From: Poseidonocella pacifica
Lineage (GTDB): Bacteria; Pseudomonadota; Alphaproteobacteria; Rhodobacterales; Rhodobacteraceae
Direction: 5' to 3'
NCBI RefSeq assembly: GCF_900111875.1
Contig: NZ_FOJU01000003.1
Location: forward strand, 372,001-436,000
Length of the DNA: 64,000 bases
Shown: positions 1-8,579 of the stretch, one piece after another
Layout of the letters: each line of letters starts with the position of its first letter
How positions within the stretch are numbered: the stretch's first letter is position 1
Translations under genes and position numbers: made by a program
Notes under the pieces: generated by a model
The model's database searches: none
Seen by the model: the letters and a program-made list of their open reading frames with translations, nothing else
What the model was told of the DNA's origin: nothing

Positions 1-65
1 TAGACACCCGGCGCGCTCTCAAGTGTCTTGAGATAGTCTTGAATGACGGCATGCCCCTGCGGCAC
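1..65 (-). CDS. uvrC: UvrC, excinuclease ABC subunit C (5' end only)
   Basis: Only the first 21 codons lie in the window; the gene runs off the left edge on the minus strand. Read from a GTG at 65-63, the peptide has GHAVIQDYLKTLESAPGV, which matches the conserved UvrC N-terminus (family pattern ...LKTLxSxPGVYxM, the start of the GIY-YIG nuclease domain). A GGGGGA ribosome-binding site lies 6 bases upstream of this GTG. An in-frame GTG at 83-81 would add six residues. UvrC makes the dual incisions in nucleotide excision repair. An SDR gene just behind uvrC is a common arrangement in Rhodobacterales. The call rests on a very short peptide. Confidence 0.72.
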   Translation of the reverse strand, partial: MPQGHAVIQDYLKTLESAPGV

Positions 66-366
66 GTTTGATCCCCCGTTCACCTTGGCTTGATTCTGTA
101 TCGCAGTTGGCCCCCCATCCGGGCGAAATCAAGCAGAAACCTATCCACGGATTGTGTGGATAACTCGGGGGGCAAAATATGTAGGACGGCGATTTTTCCT
201 TGTTTTCGGCCCAGTTCACCGGTTTGCCTACTTTTTGGGCGCGCTTGTAACAGTCTGATTTTAGGACGTATTTTTTTCAGCCCCGTGCAAAGTCCTGAAA
301 ACATTGGCAAATTGTAACACTTTCGTAATACCGATTAACCCGGTGCAAAAGTCTGCTCTCACCGGT
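66..366. promoter_or_regulatory. Intergenic region upstream of uvrC, with DnaA-box-like inverted pair
   Basis: I see no gene here. The region separates the stop of the SDR gene (367) from the uvrC start (65), so it should carry the uvrC promoter. It contains an inverted repeat TATCCAC / GTGGATA at 142-148 and 156-162 with a 7-base spacer; the right arm extends to a perfect DnaA-box consensus (TTATCCACA) on the minus strand at 163-155. AT-rich runs follow at about 188-205 and 255-280. No alphaproteobacterial SOS box (GTTC-N7-GTTC) was found. Confidence 0.4.
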
Positions 367-1146
367 TTATTCGACACCTTGGATGTCGGGCGTCTGCCAT
401 GCCAGATGTTGGCCGCCATCCACGCAAAGCAACTGGCCCGTAACGGCCGGTGTGGCGAGGAAATAGCGCAGCGCCGCGACGATATCCTCGGGGTTTGAAC
501 CGCGCTCCAGCACCGTCCCCGCGCGCTGTCCGGCGAAGTGTCGCTCCGACTGCCTTGCACCGCGCATCGTCGGACCGGGGCCAATCGCGTTGACCCGCAC
601 ACGCGGCCCGAGCGCCTGCGCCGAGGTGCGCGTCAGGGCCCAGAGCCCCATCTTGGCGATGGTATAGGTCATGAACTCCGGCGTGAGTTTCCGCACCCGC
701 TGGTCGACCATATTGATGACCAGCCCCGCCGCCACCGGCTCTCCACGCGCGTCGAGGGTAGGCTCGGGAATCTGCGCCGCGAGGGCTTGGGTCAGAACGA
801 ACGGCGCGCGGAGGTTGGTTTCCATATGCCGGTCCCACCCCTCTCGGGTGGCTGAACCCAAGTTGTCATATTCAAAGATCGAGGCGCTGTTCACAAGGCA
901 GGTAATCGGCTGACCGAGCGCGTCTGAGGCCCGCGGCAGAAGCGCCTGCATGACCTCTTCTTCGAGCAGGTCGGCTTGGAGCGCCACCGCCTTGCGCCCC
1001 ATTGCTTCGATCCGCTCCACCACCTCCGCTGCGCCGCTGGCAGATGAGGCATAGTGCACGGCAACATCGTGCCCCTCTTCAGCAAGACACAGTGCCATGG
1101 CCCGGCCTAGACGCGCCCCTGCCCCTGTTACCAACGCTGCTGGCAT
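367..1146 (-). CDS. SDR family oxidoreductase, pteridine-reductase/FolM-like
   Basis: A 259-residue short-chain dehydrogenase. The N-terminal Rossmann motif reads GAGARLG, the TGxxxRxG variant typical of pteridine and dihydromonapterin reductases rather than classical SDRs; the catalytic YTIAK stands about two thirds along. Such enzymes reduce oxidised pterins with NADPH in the cytosol, which would make this a folate/pterin maintenance enzyme, but substrate is inferred only. The ATG at 1146 was chosen because GAGGAGGG precedes it; a longer upstream extension lacks family similarity. It follows caxA by 11 bases in the same direction and precedes uvrC. Confidence 0.82.
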   Translation of the reverse strand: MPAALVTGAGARLGRAMALCLAEEGHDVAVHYASSASGAAEVVERIEAMGRKAVALQADLLEEEVMQALLPRASDALGQPITCLVNSASIFEYDNLGSATREGWDRHMETNLRAPFVLTQALAAQIPEPTLDARGEPVAAGLVINMVDQRVRKLTPEFMTYTIAKMGLWALTRTSAQALGPRVRVNAIGPGPTMRGARQSERHFAGQRAGTVLERGSNPEDIVAALRYFLATPAVTGQLLCVDGGQHLAWQTPDIQGVE

Positions 1147-1157
1147 CTTGACCCTCC

Positions 1158-2099
1158 TCACATGATAAGGACTGAAAGATAAATCCCGTAAAGAGCTATG
1201 AACACGATCCCGACGAGCCGCCCGATATCCTTGCCAAAAAAGACAAAGGGTACGAGCAGCAGCGATGCCGCCAGCATCACCCAAAGATCGAAGGAAAGAA
1301 ACTCCGGATCGACCGGGATCGGCCCCACCATTGTGGCGACCCCCATGATGGCGAGAAGGTTGAACATGTTGGAGCCGATGACGTTACCGAGCACGACGTC
1401 AGCCTGCTTGCGCAATGCGGCCATGACACTCGTGGCGAGTTCGGGCAGAGAAGTGCCAATCGCGACAAGTGTAAGGCCGATAACGGTTTCTGATATTCCA
1501 AAAACGCGTGCGATGTGGACGGCGCTATCGACGAGAAGATCCGCCCCGATTGGCAAACCTACAAGGCCAAGCACGAGATAGATAAAGATCCACGACCACG
1601 ACATGTCGGGATCAACGCCTTCTAGCTCTTCTTCAACATTATCCGCGCCATTGCGGTGGGCGCGAGCTTCAAAAAACGCGTTGCCGAGGATACCCGCAAG
1701 CACAGCGAGTAGAATGAGCCCGTGCCACCAGATGAGGGGCCCAAGGAAGCAGAGCAAAATGAAGAGGACGCTGCCGCCAATCATGAAAAGATAGGTTTTG
1801 CGGGTTTCGCATGCCCCGGTGTGCATGCTCGTCAAAAGCGCGGGCACGCCCAGCACCAACAGGATATTGGCCGTGTTTGATCCAACGACGTTGCCCATGG
1901 CGAGGCCCGGTGCCCCATCGAGCATCGCCTTGACCGAGATGAGCAACTCTGGCGCGGAGGTCCCGAACGCTACGATCGTCAGGCTGACAATCAGGGCCGG
2001 AATTCCGAGGCGCAGCGAGAGATTGACGGCGCCTTTGACCAGCGCGTCCCCCGCAAGGAGCAAAATCACAAGCCCCAAGCCACCAAGCAGCCACTCCAT
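1158..2099 (-). CDS. Calcium/sodium (cation/proton) antiporter, CaxA/YrbG family
   Basis: A 313-residue inner-membrane protein with about ten hydrophobic segments arranged as two inverted halves. Each half carries the alpha-repeat of the CaCA superfamily: AFGTSAPELLIS with GNVVGSNTANILL in the first, AIGTSLPELATS with GNVIGSNMFNLLA in the second; the acidic residues of GTSxPEL bind the cation. The length is usual for bacterial YrbG-type K+-independent Na+/Ca2+ exchangers. It is the last but one gene of a compact minus-strand run: the small Cys-rich protein ends 2 bases upstream of its start. Confidence 0.88.
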   Translation of the reverse strand: MEWLLGGLGLVILLLAGDALVKGAVNLSLRLGIPALIVSLTIVAFGTSAPELLISVKAMLDGAPGLAMGNVVGSNTANILLVLGVPALLTSMHTGACETRKTYLFMIGGSVLFILLCFLGPLIWWHGLILLAVLAGILGNAFFEARAHRNGADNVEEELEGVDPDMSWSWIFIYLVLGLVGLPIGADLLVDSAVHIARVFGISETVIGLTLVAIGTSLPELATSVMAALRKQADVVLGNVIGSNMFNLLAIMGVATMVGPIPVDPEFLSFDLWVMLAASLLLVPFVFFGKDIGRLVGIVFIALYGIYLSVLIM

Positions 2100-2101
2100 C
2101 T

Positions 2102-2272
2102 TCAGCCTTTCCTTTCGTCTCTACAGGAGCAAGGCCCGCGGCCAAGCTGTAATCGACGGCAATGGGGACATCGGGCGGCGGCCAGCCGATCGCGCCCGGG
2201 GAAGCGTAACCGCCCGAACATGGCGAGAACCGCCATCCCCGCGAGAAACACCGTCACGATTTTGACTATCAA
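2102..2272 (-). CDS. Small membrane-anchored zinc-ribbon-like protein (56 aa)
   Basis: A 56-residue protein starting at TTG (2272), 4 bases after the stop of the S49 peptidase gene and ending 2 bases before the caxA start. Residues 2-20 form one hydrophobic helix (IVKIVTVFLAGMAVLAMFG); the cytoplasmic part has CPHC at 35-38 and CSC at 48-50, a plausible four-cysteine metal knuckle. I recall similar tiny proteins of unknown function in this neighbourhood in other Rhodobacterales, but have not checked. The tight spacing on both sides and the Cys pattern argue for a real gene. No function can be assigned; a structural or assembly role beside the transporter or protease is speculation. Confidence 0.68.
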   Translation of the reverse strand: MIVKIVTVFLAGMAVLAMFGRLRFPGRDRLAAARCPHCRRLQLGRGPCSCRDERKG

Positions 2273-2276
2273 GGTG

Positions 2277-3074
2277 TCACAATCCGAAGCGCGAATAGGC
2301 CGCGCGTTCTTCGATTTGGCCCAGTGCGTCCTGCAGGAACTGACCACTGATGCGTTGGAGGATCGACCGGCGCGCGCCATAGCGGGCAAACCGGACCTTG
2401 TCACCGAACCGCTCTTTCATCGTCGGGACGAGATGGCCGATGCCATCCGCAAGTCCAACCTCCACAGCGCCCTGCCCTGCCCAGATCTCGCCTGTGAAAA
2501 GATCCTTCTCCAATGCGAGCTTGTCGCCGCGTCGCGCTTTGATCTGGGCGATAAAGGTGCCGTGCAACTGCTCCAGCAAGCGGTGAAGGCGGGCGACGTC
2601 TTCTTCGCGTTCGGGCAGGAATGGATCGAGGAAGCTTTTGGAATTCCCGGCGGTATGGACACGCCGCTCCACGCCCTGACGGGCCAGAAACACGTGCGCA
2701 CCGAACCCTGCCGAAATGACGCCAATGGACCCGAGAACAGACGCCTCGTCGGCCCAGATCTCATCTGCGGCGGACGCAAGCCAGTAGCCCCCCGATGCCG
2801 CCACATCTTCGACGAAGGCATAGACGGGAATATCCAACTCATCCGCCAAACGGCGAATGCGCGCGGCAATAAGCGAGGATTGCACCGGGCTGCCGCCGGG
2901 GGAGTTGATCAACAGGGCAACGGCGGCGGGCTTGCCGCGACGGAAAGCCCGCTCAATGGTCGAGGCAATGGCCTGATCATTGAGGGCGGCCCGCGGGCCG
3001 GAGGCGATCATGCCCTGAAGGCGGATCACCGCCACCAGAGGACCAGATTTGATAAAGGGGATCCATCTTCTCAT
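2277..3074 (-). CDS. S49 family peptidase (SppA/SohB-like)
   Basis: A 265-residue serine protease of the ClpP/crotonase fold. The Ser-Lys dyad is visible: Ser94 in AASGGY and Lys146 in GNSKSF. The conserved INSPGGSP oxyanion loop is at about 57-64. SppA-type enzymes degrade signal-peptide remnants or membrane proteins. This is a short single-domain form without an obvious N-terminal transmembrane helix, so it may be peripheral rather than an integral signal-peptide peptidase. It heads a run with the small Cys-rich protein and caxA; about 100 bases separate it from the ABC permease upstream. Confidence 0.88.
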   Translation of the reverse strand: MRRWIPFIKSGPLVAVIRLQGMIASGPRAALNDQAIASTIERAFRRGKPAAVALLINSPGGSPVQSSLIAARIRRLADELDIPVYAFVEDVAASGGYWLASAADEIWADEASVLGSIGVISAGFGAHVFLARQGVERRVHTAGNSKSFLDPFLPEREEDVARLHRLLEQLHGTFIAQIKARRGDKLALEKDLFTGEIWAGQGAVEVGLADGIGHLVPTMKERFGDKVRFARYGARRSILQRISGQFLQDALGQIEERAAYSRFGL

Positions 3075-3176
3075 GGAACCTCATGTAGATGGGCGGGGTC
3101 TCCTAAACAAGACGCCCCACCCAACCTGATCGCAATGATCCCCGATATGTTCCGCTATGGCCCGCCCTTTGGACGT

Positions 3177-3938
3177 TTAATCGCGCAGGCGCCAGCCAGT
3201 GCGGAAGATCCACCACACGAAACCAAGGCACCCGGCCGTGAACCCCGTGATCGCAAAAAGACTTAGTAAAATGGGCAGATCTGCCTGATCAAAAAAGGCC
3301 CAGCGGAAGCCGGAGATGAGATAAACTACCGGATTGAAGAGCGTAATCGTCTGCCAGATCGGAGGAAGCATCGAGAGCGAATAAAATGCTCCACCGAGAA
3401 AGACGAGCGGCGTGACGATCAGAAGCGGGACGATTTGCAACTGCTCGAAGTTGCCTGCCCAGATCCCGATGATGAACCCCAGCAGGGAAAAACTCAGGCA
3501 GGTCAGCAACAGGAACGCGATCATCGCGACGGGATGCGCAATCGACAGATCGACAAAGAATGCCGCTGTCCCCAAGATCACAAGTCCGATGAACAGCGCC
3601 TTGGTCGCCGCCGCCCCCACGTAACCCGCCACGATTTCGAGGAAGTTGACCGGCGCAGAGAGCAGCTCATAGATCGTCCCAATGAACTTGGGGAAGTAGA
3701 TTCCGAAAGATCCGTTTGAAATGGCCTGCTGGATCACGGAAAGCATGATGAGCCCCGGAACGATGAACGCCCCGTAAGACAGGCCATCAACCTCTTCGAT
3801 CCGACTACCGATCGCCGTACCGAAGATCACGAAATACAAGGACGTTGATATGACCGGAGAGATGAAGCTCTGCGTCATCGTTCGGAAGAACCGCGCCATT
3901 TCAAAGCGGTATATGGCCCAGATTGCGCCGGCATTCAT
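3177..3938 (-). CDS. ABC-2 type transporter permease
   Basis: A 253-residue integral membrane protein with six hydrophobic segments and the ABC-2 layout of NodJ/DrrB-like exporters: an N-terminal amphipathic stretch, then [20 protein letters not shown] and a C-terminal helix ending in a charged tail. It overlaps the ATP-binding gene by 4 bases (ATGA), so the two make one exporter in the inner membrane. Substrate is unknown; relatives export drugs, polysaccharide precursors or lipids. Confidence 0.87.
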   Translation of the reverse strand: MNAGAIWAIYRFEMARFFRTMTQSFISPVISTSLYFVIFGTAIGSRIEEVDGLSYGAFIVPGLIMLSVIQQAISNGSFGIYFPKFIGTIYELLSAPVNFLEIVAGYVGAAATKALFIGLVILGTAAFFVDLSIAHPVAMIAFLLLTCLSFSLLGFIIGIWAGNFEQLQIVPLLIVTPLVFLGGAFYSLSMLPPIWQTITLFNPVVYLISGFRWAFFDQADLPILLSLFAITGFTAGCLGFVWWIFRTGWRLRD

Positions 3939-4864
3939 GCGCCGTCCTCCTTTACCAAGCCGACGAAGATTTCTTCGAGGCTGCTTTGACTTGTGGCGAT
4001 ATCCGACAGCACGATCCCCGCTTCGGTCAGGTCACCGATGAGACGCGCAATGCCGGTTCGTTCGGCATTTCTGTCGTAGGTATAGAGAAGCGACGTCTTG
4101 TCCGGCCCAAATTCGAGGTCATAGAGGCCAAGACTGTCTGGGATTTCTTCCAGCGGCTCGGTCAACTCGATGCTGAGTGTCTTGCGCCCCATACGCTGCA
4201 TGAGCGCGGCCTTCTCTTCGACCAGCAAGAGCCGCCCCCCGGAGATGACACCGACACGATCCGCTATCGCCTCGGCCTCTTCGATGTAATGCGTGGTCAG
4301 GATGATTGTCACACCATCCGCCTTAAGCTGCGCCACGGTTTCCCACATGTCCTTGCGCAGTTCTACATCGACACCCGCCGTCGGCTCATCGAGAAAGAGC
4401 ACGCGCGGCTCATGTGACAGCGCCTTTGCGATGAGGACACGCCGCTTCATCCCGCCGGAGAGTTCCATGGTCTTGGCGTCGCGTTTGTCCCAGAGTGACA
4501 GTTGGCGCAGGATCGCCTCGATCTTGGCATCATCACGCCGCTTGCCAAAGAGGCCCCGTGAGAAGCTTACCGAGCTCCATACCGTCTCGAAGGGCTCCAG
4601 AGAAATCTCCTGCGGCACAAGGCCTATAAGCTGCCGCGCGCCGCGATACCCCTTGAGCGTATCGTGCCCCCCTACGGTGATGCTGCCCGACGTGGGCATC
4701 GTGATGCCGCAGATAGTAGAAATCAGTGTGGTCTTTCCCGCGCCGTTGGGTCCGAGAAGCGCGAGAATCTCACCTTCTTCGATATCGAGATCGACACCTT
4801 TCAGGGCTTCCATACCGGAAGCATAGGCCTTGCGCAGACCTTTGATGGAAACGATGGCCGTCAT
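3935..4864 (-). CDS. ABC transporter ATP-binding protein (CcmA/DrrA type)
   Basis: A 309-residue ATPase. Walker [10 protein letters not shown], signature LSGGMKRR, Walker [12 protein letters not shown] and the switch histidine in LTTHYIEEA are all present. After the nucleotide-binding domain (to about residue 220) there is the usual C-terminal extension of roughly 85 residues seen in DrrA-like exporters. It is the first gene of the two-gene exporter operon with the permease that overlaps its 3' end. Substrate unknown. Confidence 0.9.
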   Translation of the reverse strand: MTAIVSIKGLRKAYASGMEALKGVDLDIEEGEILALLGPNGAGKTTLISTICGITMPTSGSITVGGHDTLKGYRGARQLIGLVPQEISLEPFETVWSSVSFSRGLFGKRRDDAKIEAILRQLSLWDKRDAKTMELSGGMKRRVLIAKALSHEPRVLFLDEPTAGVDVELRKDMWETVAQLKADGVTIILTTHYIEEAEAIADRVGVISGGRLLLVEEKAALMQRMGRKTLSIELTEPLEEIPDSLGLYDLEFGPDKTSLLYTYDRNAERTGIARLIGDLTEAGIVLSDIATSQSSLEEIFVGLVKEDGA

Positions 4865-4966
4865 GCCGCCCCCCTTTGGATTCAGCGAAACCTAATCCCG
4901 AAGCCAAGAGAAAGAAACGGCTCAGATGCAGAGGCAGCCCCGCGCATGCGCACAGTGGCCGCGCAT

Positions 4967-5575
4967 TCAAACTGGGGGCGCGGTGCGGGTAAAGCTATCG
5001 CGTTCAGAGAATCCTGCGAACCAAGAAGACAACCCCGTTCGTCCCGCGCGCCAGTTTCGCGCCTCGTGGCGCAAGTCGAGATAACCCAAAGCACAGGCGA
5101 CGGCGATTTGCCCCGCATCGATCCGACCCGCAAGGTGCCCGAGCCAGCGTGCCTCCAACGCGTCGCAAGCTTGCGAGATCTTCGCCCATTGCGCTTCGAT
5201 CAACTTGTCGGAGCGGGCGTCTTCGGCACGTAGCCGCTTCTCATACACCATGAGAAGGGCGGCATCGAGAATTCCATCCCCCGTCGCCTCCAGCGTCAGC
5301 ACTTCCCAACGGCGCTCGCCGCCGGGATAGAGACCGCCGCCGACACGCGCGTCGAGATACTGGCAGATCACCCGGCTATCATAGAGCGTCGCTCCTTCCG
5401 CTCGTTCCAACGCGGGAACCTTGGTCAGCGGATTGCGGGCGGAAAAACCCGGTGCGGGCGCGAGCGGGGTGCCTGAAGTCGGGACAAGCTCAACCTCATC
5501 TCTCTGCCCGGTTTCGAGCAGCGTGATCATGACCTTGCGAACGTAGGGTGATGTGGGGCTGTGATAAAGCTTCAT
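4967..5575 (-). CDS. Glutathione S-transferase family protein
   Basis: A 202-residue soluble protein. The N-terminal thioredoxin-fold half begins MKLYHSPTSPYVRKV, with Ser7/Ser10 near the usual catalytic position, followed by NPLTKVPAL and the glutathione-binding DSRVICQYLD motif. The C-terminal half is the all-helical GST domain. Function may be detoxification or general thiol transfer; substrate cannot be told. It lies 39 bases downstream of mtaB in the same direction and could be cotranscribed. Confidence 0.87.
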   Translation of the reverse strand: MKLYHSPTSPYVRKVMITLLETGQRDEVELVPTSGTPLAPAPGFSARNPLTKVPALERAEGATLYDSRVICQYLDARVGGGLYPGGERRWEVLTLEATGDGILDAALLMVYEKRLRAEDARSDKLIEAQWAKISQACDALEARWLGHLAGRIDAGQIAVACALGYLDLRHEARNWRAGRTGLSSWFAGFSERDSFTRTAPPV

Positions 5576-5614
5576 GCGCAGATCAATGCACGCAGCACTC
5601 GATCCTGTCCAGCG

Positions 5615-6871
5615 TCATGCAACGAGTTGCGCGTTCTCGATGGAACGGACTTCGGCGGTGAGGATTTCTCCCTCCTGTTGGGCGACATCGAACCGAACCT
5701 CTGCAAATTGCTCGGTCCGCCCCATGTGGGGGTTCTCCATGAGAATGTTGTGGGTTCTGCCCACCTGTGCCGCGAGATGGGCCGCTACACGATCCATGCC
5801 TTTTGCCCGCAAACGCGCCGCGCGGTTTTTGATCGCACGTCCGTCAACCTGCGGCATGCGGGCGGCAGGCGTGCCCTTTCTCGGCGAATACGGAAAAACA
5901 TGCAGCCACGTCAGGCGGCACTCATCGACGAGGCGCAGGGAGTTCTCGAAATGGGCCTCCGTTTCCGTGGGAAACCCCGCGATGATATCCGCGCCAAAGG
6001 TCATTTCGGGGCGTAGACGCTGTGCTTCCTCGACGAAGGCTATCGCATCGTCGCGCAAATGACGGCGCTTCATCCGCTTGAGGATGAGGTCGTCCCCGTG
6101 CTGCAGGCTTAGGTGCAAATGCGGCATCAGGCGGCGTTCCGTCGCGATCGCTTCCATCAGTTGCGGATCAACTTCGATGGAATCGATTGACGAAATCCGC
6201 AAGCGCGGCAGATCGGGCACAAGCTTGAGAATCCGCATGACCAGATCGCCAAGGCTCGGCTCACCCGGCAGGTCAGCGCCCCAACTGGTCAGATCCACGC
6301 CCGTCAACACAACTTCGCGATAGCCACTTTGAACCAACCGCTTGATCTGGTCGACAACCACGCCAGCGGCCACCGACCGCGAATTGCCACGGCCGTAGGG
6401 AATGATGCAGAAGGTACAACGGTGATCGCACCCATTTTGCACCTGAACATAGGCGCGGCTGCGCGTCCCAAAGCCATCGATCAGATGACCGGCAGTCTCC
6501 TTGACCGACATGATGTCATCCACCTGTACGCGTTCCACCTCTCCGATGAAATCCGCGGCAAGGCCTTTCCACGTTTCGGGCTGCATCTTTTCGGTGTTGC
6601 CAATGACCGCATCTACTTCGGTCATGGCCGCGAATGTCTCCGGTTCAGTCTGGGCGGCACAGCCCGTCACGATCAGCCGGGCATCAGGATTCTCGCGGCG
6701 CAAACGACGAATTTCCTGTCGGGCCTTCCGAACCGCCTCTGCCGTAACGGCGCAGGTGTTGACGACAACGGCACCCGAAAGCCCCGCCTCCGCCGACAGT
6801 GCCTTCATGGCTTCGGTTTCATAGGCGTTGAGCCGACAGCCGAGCGTCGTGAATTTCGGTGCCTCGGTCAT
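5615..6871 (-). CDS. mtaB: MtaB, tRNA t6A37 methylthiotransferase
   Basis: A 418-residue radical SAM enzyme that turns N6-threonylcarbamoyladenosine at tRNA position 37 into its 2-methylthio form (ms2t6A). The N-terminal MTTase domain has the auxiliary-cluster cysteines C12, C40 and C71; the radical SAM cluster motif CxxxCxxC is C148, C152, C155. The rest is the TIM-barrel and a TRAM-like tail. It overlaps dapF by 4 bases (ATGA) downstream of it, so translation is probably coupled. MiaB and RimO are related, but the GCRLN start and overall length fit MtaB best. Confidence 0.9.
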   Translation of the reverse strand: MTEAPKFTTLGCRLNAYETEAMKALSAEAGLSGAVVVNTCAVTAEAVRKARQEIRRLRRENPDARLIVTGCAAQTEPETFAAMTEVDAVIGNTEKMQPETWKGLAADFIGEVERVQVDDIMSVKETAGHLIDGFGTRSRAYVQVQNGCDHRCTFCIIPYGRGNSRSVAAGVVVDQIKRLVQSGYREVVLTGVDLTSWGADLPGEPSLGDLVMRILKLVPDLPRLRISSIDSIEVDPQLMEAIATERRLMPHLHLSLQHGDDLILKRMKRRHLRDDAIAFVEEAQRLRPEMTFGADIIAGFPTETEAHFENSLRLVDECRLTWLHVFPYSPRKGTPAARMPQVDGRAIKNRAARLRAKGMDRVAAHLAAQVGRTHNILMENPHMGRTEQFAEVRFDVAQQEGEILTAEVRSIENAQLVA

Positions 6872-7695
6872 GCGCCAAACTCCTCGGTCAATTCACCGGT
6901 GAAGACATGCGCGGTCGGCCCCGTCATCCAGACCCCATCATCACGCCAGTCGATTTCGATCTCCCCACCATCCAGCACAATCTGCACCGTCCGGCCTGTG
7001 ATCCCACGCCGCGCTGCCGCAACGGCCACAGCGCAGGAGGACGAGCCAGAGGCCAGCGTCAGGCCGGCTCCCCGCTCCCATACTCGCATACGCAACCTGT
7101 CCGGCCCCAAGAGGCTGGCAAACTGGACGTTTGTGCGCTCTGGAAAGAGAGGGTGATGCTCGATCCGCGGACCCAACGTCAGGATGTCGACGGCGTCGGC
7201 GTCCGAAACGAAGAAACTGCAATGAGGATTGCCCATGCCCGTCGCCGTTGGCGCGCCCTCGATCGGGAGGTGGAGCGTATCCAACTGTTCCGCAAGCGGG
7301 ACATCCGCCCACTCGAGTTGTGGATGGCCCATGTTCACTGCGGTAAGCCCCTGCCCCGCATCGCGTGCATGGAGCAGCCCTCGATCAGTCCGAAGGGTGA
7401 GTTCGTCCCGGCCTGTTTCATTCATGAGGAAACGCGCAATACAGCGCGTCGCATTTCCGCATGCCGCAGAGCCGCTTCCGTCTGAATTCAGAAACACCAA
7501 ACGCGCGTCCGATTCGTCGTCAGCACTGATCGCAGCGAGTTGGTCGAACCCAACGCCACGATGCCGGTCGCCGAGTGCCGCAGCCAGCGCGGGCGACGGC
7601 AACTCACCCCCGTCCCGCAGGTCGAGCACTAGAAAGTCGTTGCCCAGCCCATGCATCTTCATGAACCGGCGGGATTGTGAAAATGGTGTTGTCAT
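6868..7695 (-). CDS. dapF: DapF, diaminopimelate epimerase (second catalytic Cys reads Ser)
   Basis: A 275-residue enzyme that epimerises LL- to meso-diaminopimelate for lysine and peptidoglycan synthesis. The first catalytic cysteine is present: C79 in the [10 protein letters not shown] signature. The second is expected in an A-C-G-[ST]-G motif after ERGAGLT; here the DNA (minus strand near 7045) reads gcc tct ggc tcg, i.e. A-S-G-S with Ser216. A cysteine at 221 aligns with the common non-catalytic position five residues on. The start was set at the ATG at 7695, which gives the family's normal length. Promoter should lie in the 108 bases before tRNA-Lys. It is followed by mtaB. Confidence 0.9.
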   Translation of the reverse strand: MTTPFSQSRRFMKMHGLGNDFLVLDLRDGGELPSPALAAALGDRHRGVGFDQLAAISADDESDARLVFLNSDGSGSAACGNATRCIARFLMNETGRDELTLRTDRGLLHARDAGQGLTAVNMGHPQLEWADVPLAEQLDTLHLPIEGAPTATGMGNPHCSFFVSDADAVDILTLGPRIEHHPLFPERTNVQFASLLGPDRLRMRVWERGAGLTLASGSSSCAVAVAAARRGITGRTVQIVLDGGEIEIDWRDDGVWMTGPTAHVFTGELTEEFGA

Positions 7696-7803
7696 CGCGC
7701 GGCATATAACGCCGCCCGAAGCCCAAATCCAGCGCCGGGTGCGACTTCCGCAAATTTCGGGGTTGACCGCCCCCCACAACCTTTCTAGGTAGCCCTCCAC
7801 AGT

Positions 7804-7879
7804 GGGCCGTTAGCTCAGTTGGTAGAGCAACTGACTTTTAATCAGTGGGTCGCAGGTTCGAATCCTGCACGGCTCACCA
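7804..7879 (+). tRNA. tRNA-Lys (anticodon TTT)
   Basis: A 76-base tRNA with encoded CCA end. The acceptor stem pairs GGGCCGT with ACGGCTC, the D-arm is AGCTCAGTTGGTAGAGC, the anticodon stem ACTGA/TCAGT encloses loop CTTTTAA with anticodon TTT, and the T-arm is CAGGTTCGAATCCTG. It is divergent from dapF. No integrase or repeated 3' end is seen downstream, so there is no evidence that it is used as an integration site here. Confidence 0.97.
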
Positions 7880-8096
7880 CTGCACCAAGGATGTTTTGGC
7901 TTAGTTGGCTTCAGCATCTTCGTAGTCTGTAGTTTGTACCCGATGTGTGGTACGACTGAGACCACCCGTTCCGCACCTTCACCGCTCAGAAAACGCAAGC
8001 AATGCCGCCTTTTGGCGGCCATCGGTCGATGCGCGCCCAAGCCTAGCTCCGAATTCCATCACGCCGCTAGATTCGGACGTTGGAATTTTGACTAGG

Positions 8097-8252
8097 TCAA
8101 ACCTGCCCGGTTTTCTTGACCTCGGCCAATATCGGCTTGCTCTCGCGGGCGGTCAAGCGCTCGAGGGCCTCTATGCGCGCCTCGAGTGCAGTAATACGTG
8201 CGTCTTGAGGAGCAAAATACTTGTCGAAGATGGCCTTGGATACGCTTGTCAT
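8097..8252 (-). CDS. Small coiled-coil protein, unknown function (51 aa)
   Basis: A 51-residue protein from ATG (8252) with an AAGGAAG ribosome-binding site 6 bases upstream. It starts MTSVSKAIFDKYFAPQD and continues with a short heptad-like helix rich in Ala, Leu, Glu and Arg (ITALEARIEALERL), ending in a Lys-rich tail. It has no membrane segment and no cysteines. I do not recognise it. The start signal and the clean amphipathic helix support it being real. It stands alone in the 700-base interval between tRNA-Lys and the kinase-like gene. The rest of that interval holds hairpins at 8004-8019 (GCCGCC/GGCGGC) and 8384-8405 (CCTGAT/ATCAGG), and no other gene that I can support. Confidence 0.5.
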   Translation of the reverse strand: MTSVSKAIFDKYFAPQDARITALEARIEALERLTARESKPILAEVKKTGQV

Positions 8253-8579
8253 TATTCTTCCTTTTAGGACCGACCTACGTCGGCCTCACAATTCTGGGCA
8301 AAAGCCGTTTGGTTTAGTCCACCCGCCCGAACGTCAGAGCTCATTTGGCTTGCGCTTCTGGGTCTGGGCCCCTCAAGTGCGAACCTGATGGTCCGTCAGA
8401 TCAGGTCCCTTGATTATCATCGCAGACTGTAAACCTCCGGTAAGATTCTGATTTAATTCAAAGGTACCAGCTCATTACCATCGAAGCGAAGGAGAGCACG
8501 CGGGCGTTTGTAAGGTCATCAGCTTGGGGCAAAGCAGACCGTGCTTGCCTCCCCCAGATGGAGCGGGCAAAACCGATTC

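Noticed and set aside
66-366. Possible chromosomal replication origin
   Set aside because: Only one perfect DnaA box and one near-match were seen, without a cluster or typical origin neighbours (dnaA, hemE, parAB, mnmEG); uvrC promoter is the simpler reading.
2220-3266. 348-codon plus-strand open frame
   Set aside because: Antisense to the S49 peptidase, which shows its Ser-Lys dyad; no family features in the frame.
7810-8040. Minus-strand frame ending in CRIRTCDPLIKSQLLYQLS
   Set aside because: It is the reverse complement of the tRNA-Lys gene read as protein; this peptide is a well-known false annotation around tRNA-Lys genes.
7804-8540. Genomic island inserted at tRNA-Lys
   Set aside because: No integrase, no repeated tRNA 3' end and no foreign gene block; the interval is only about 700 bases.
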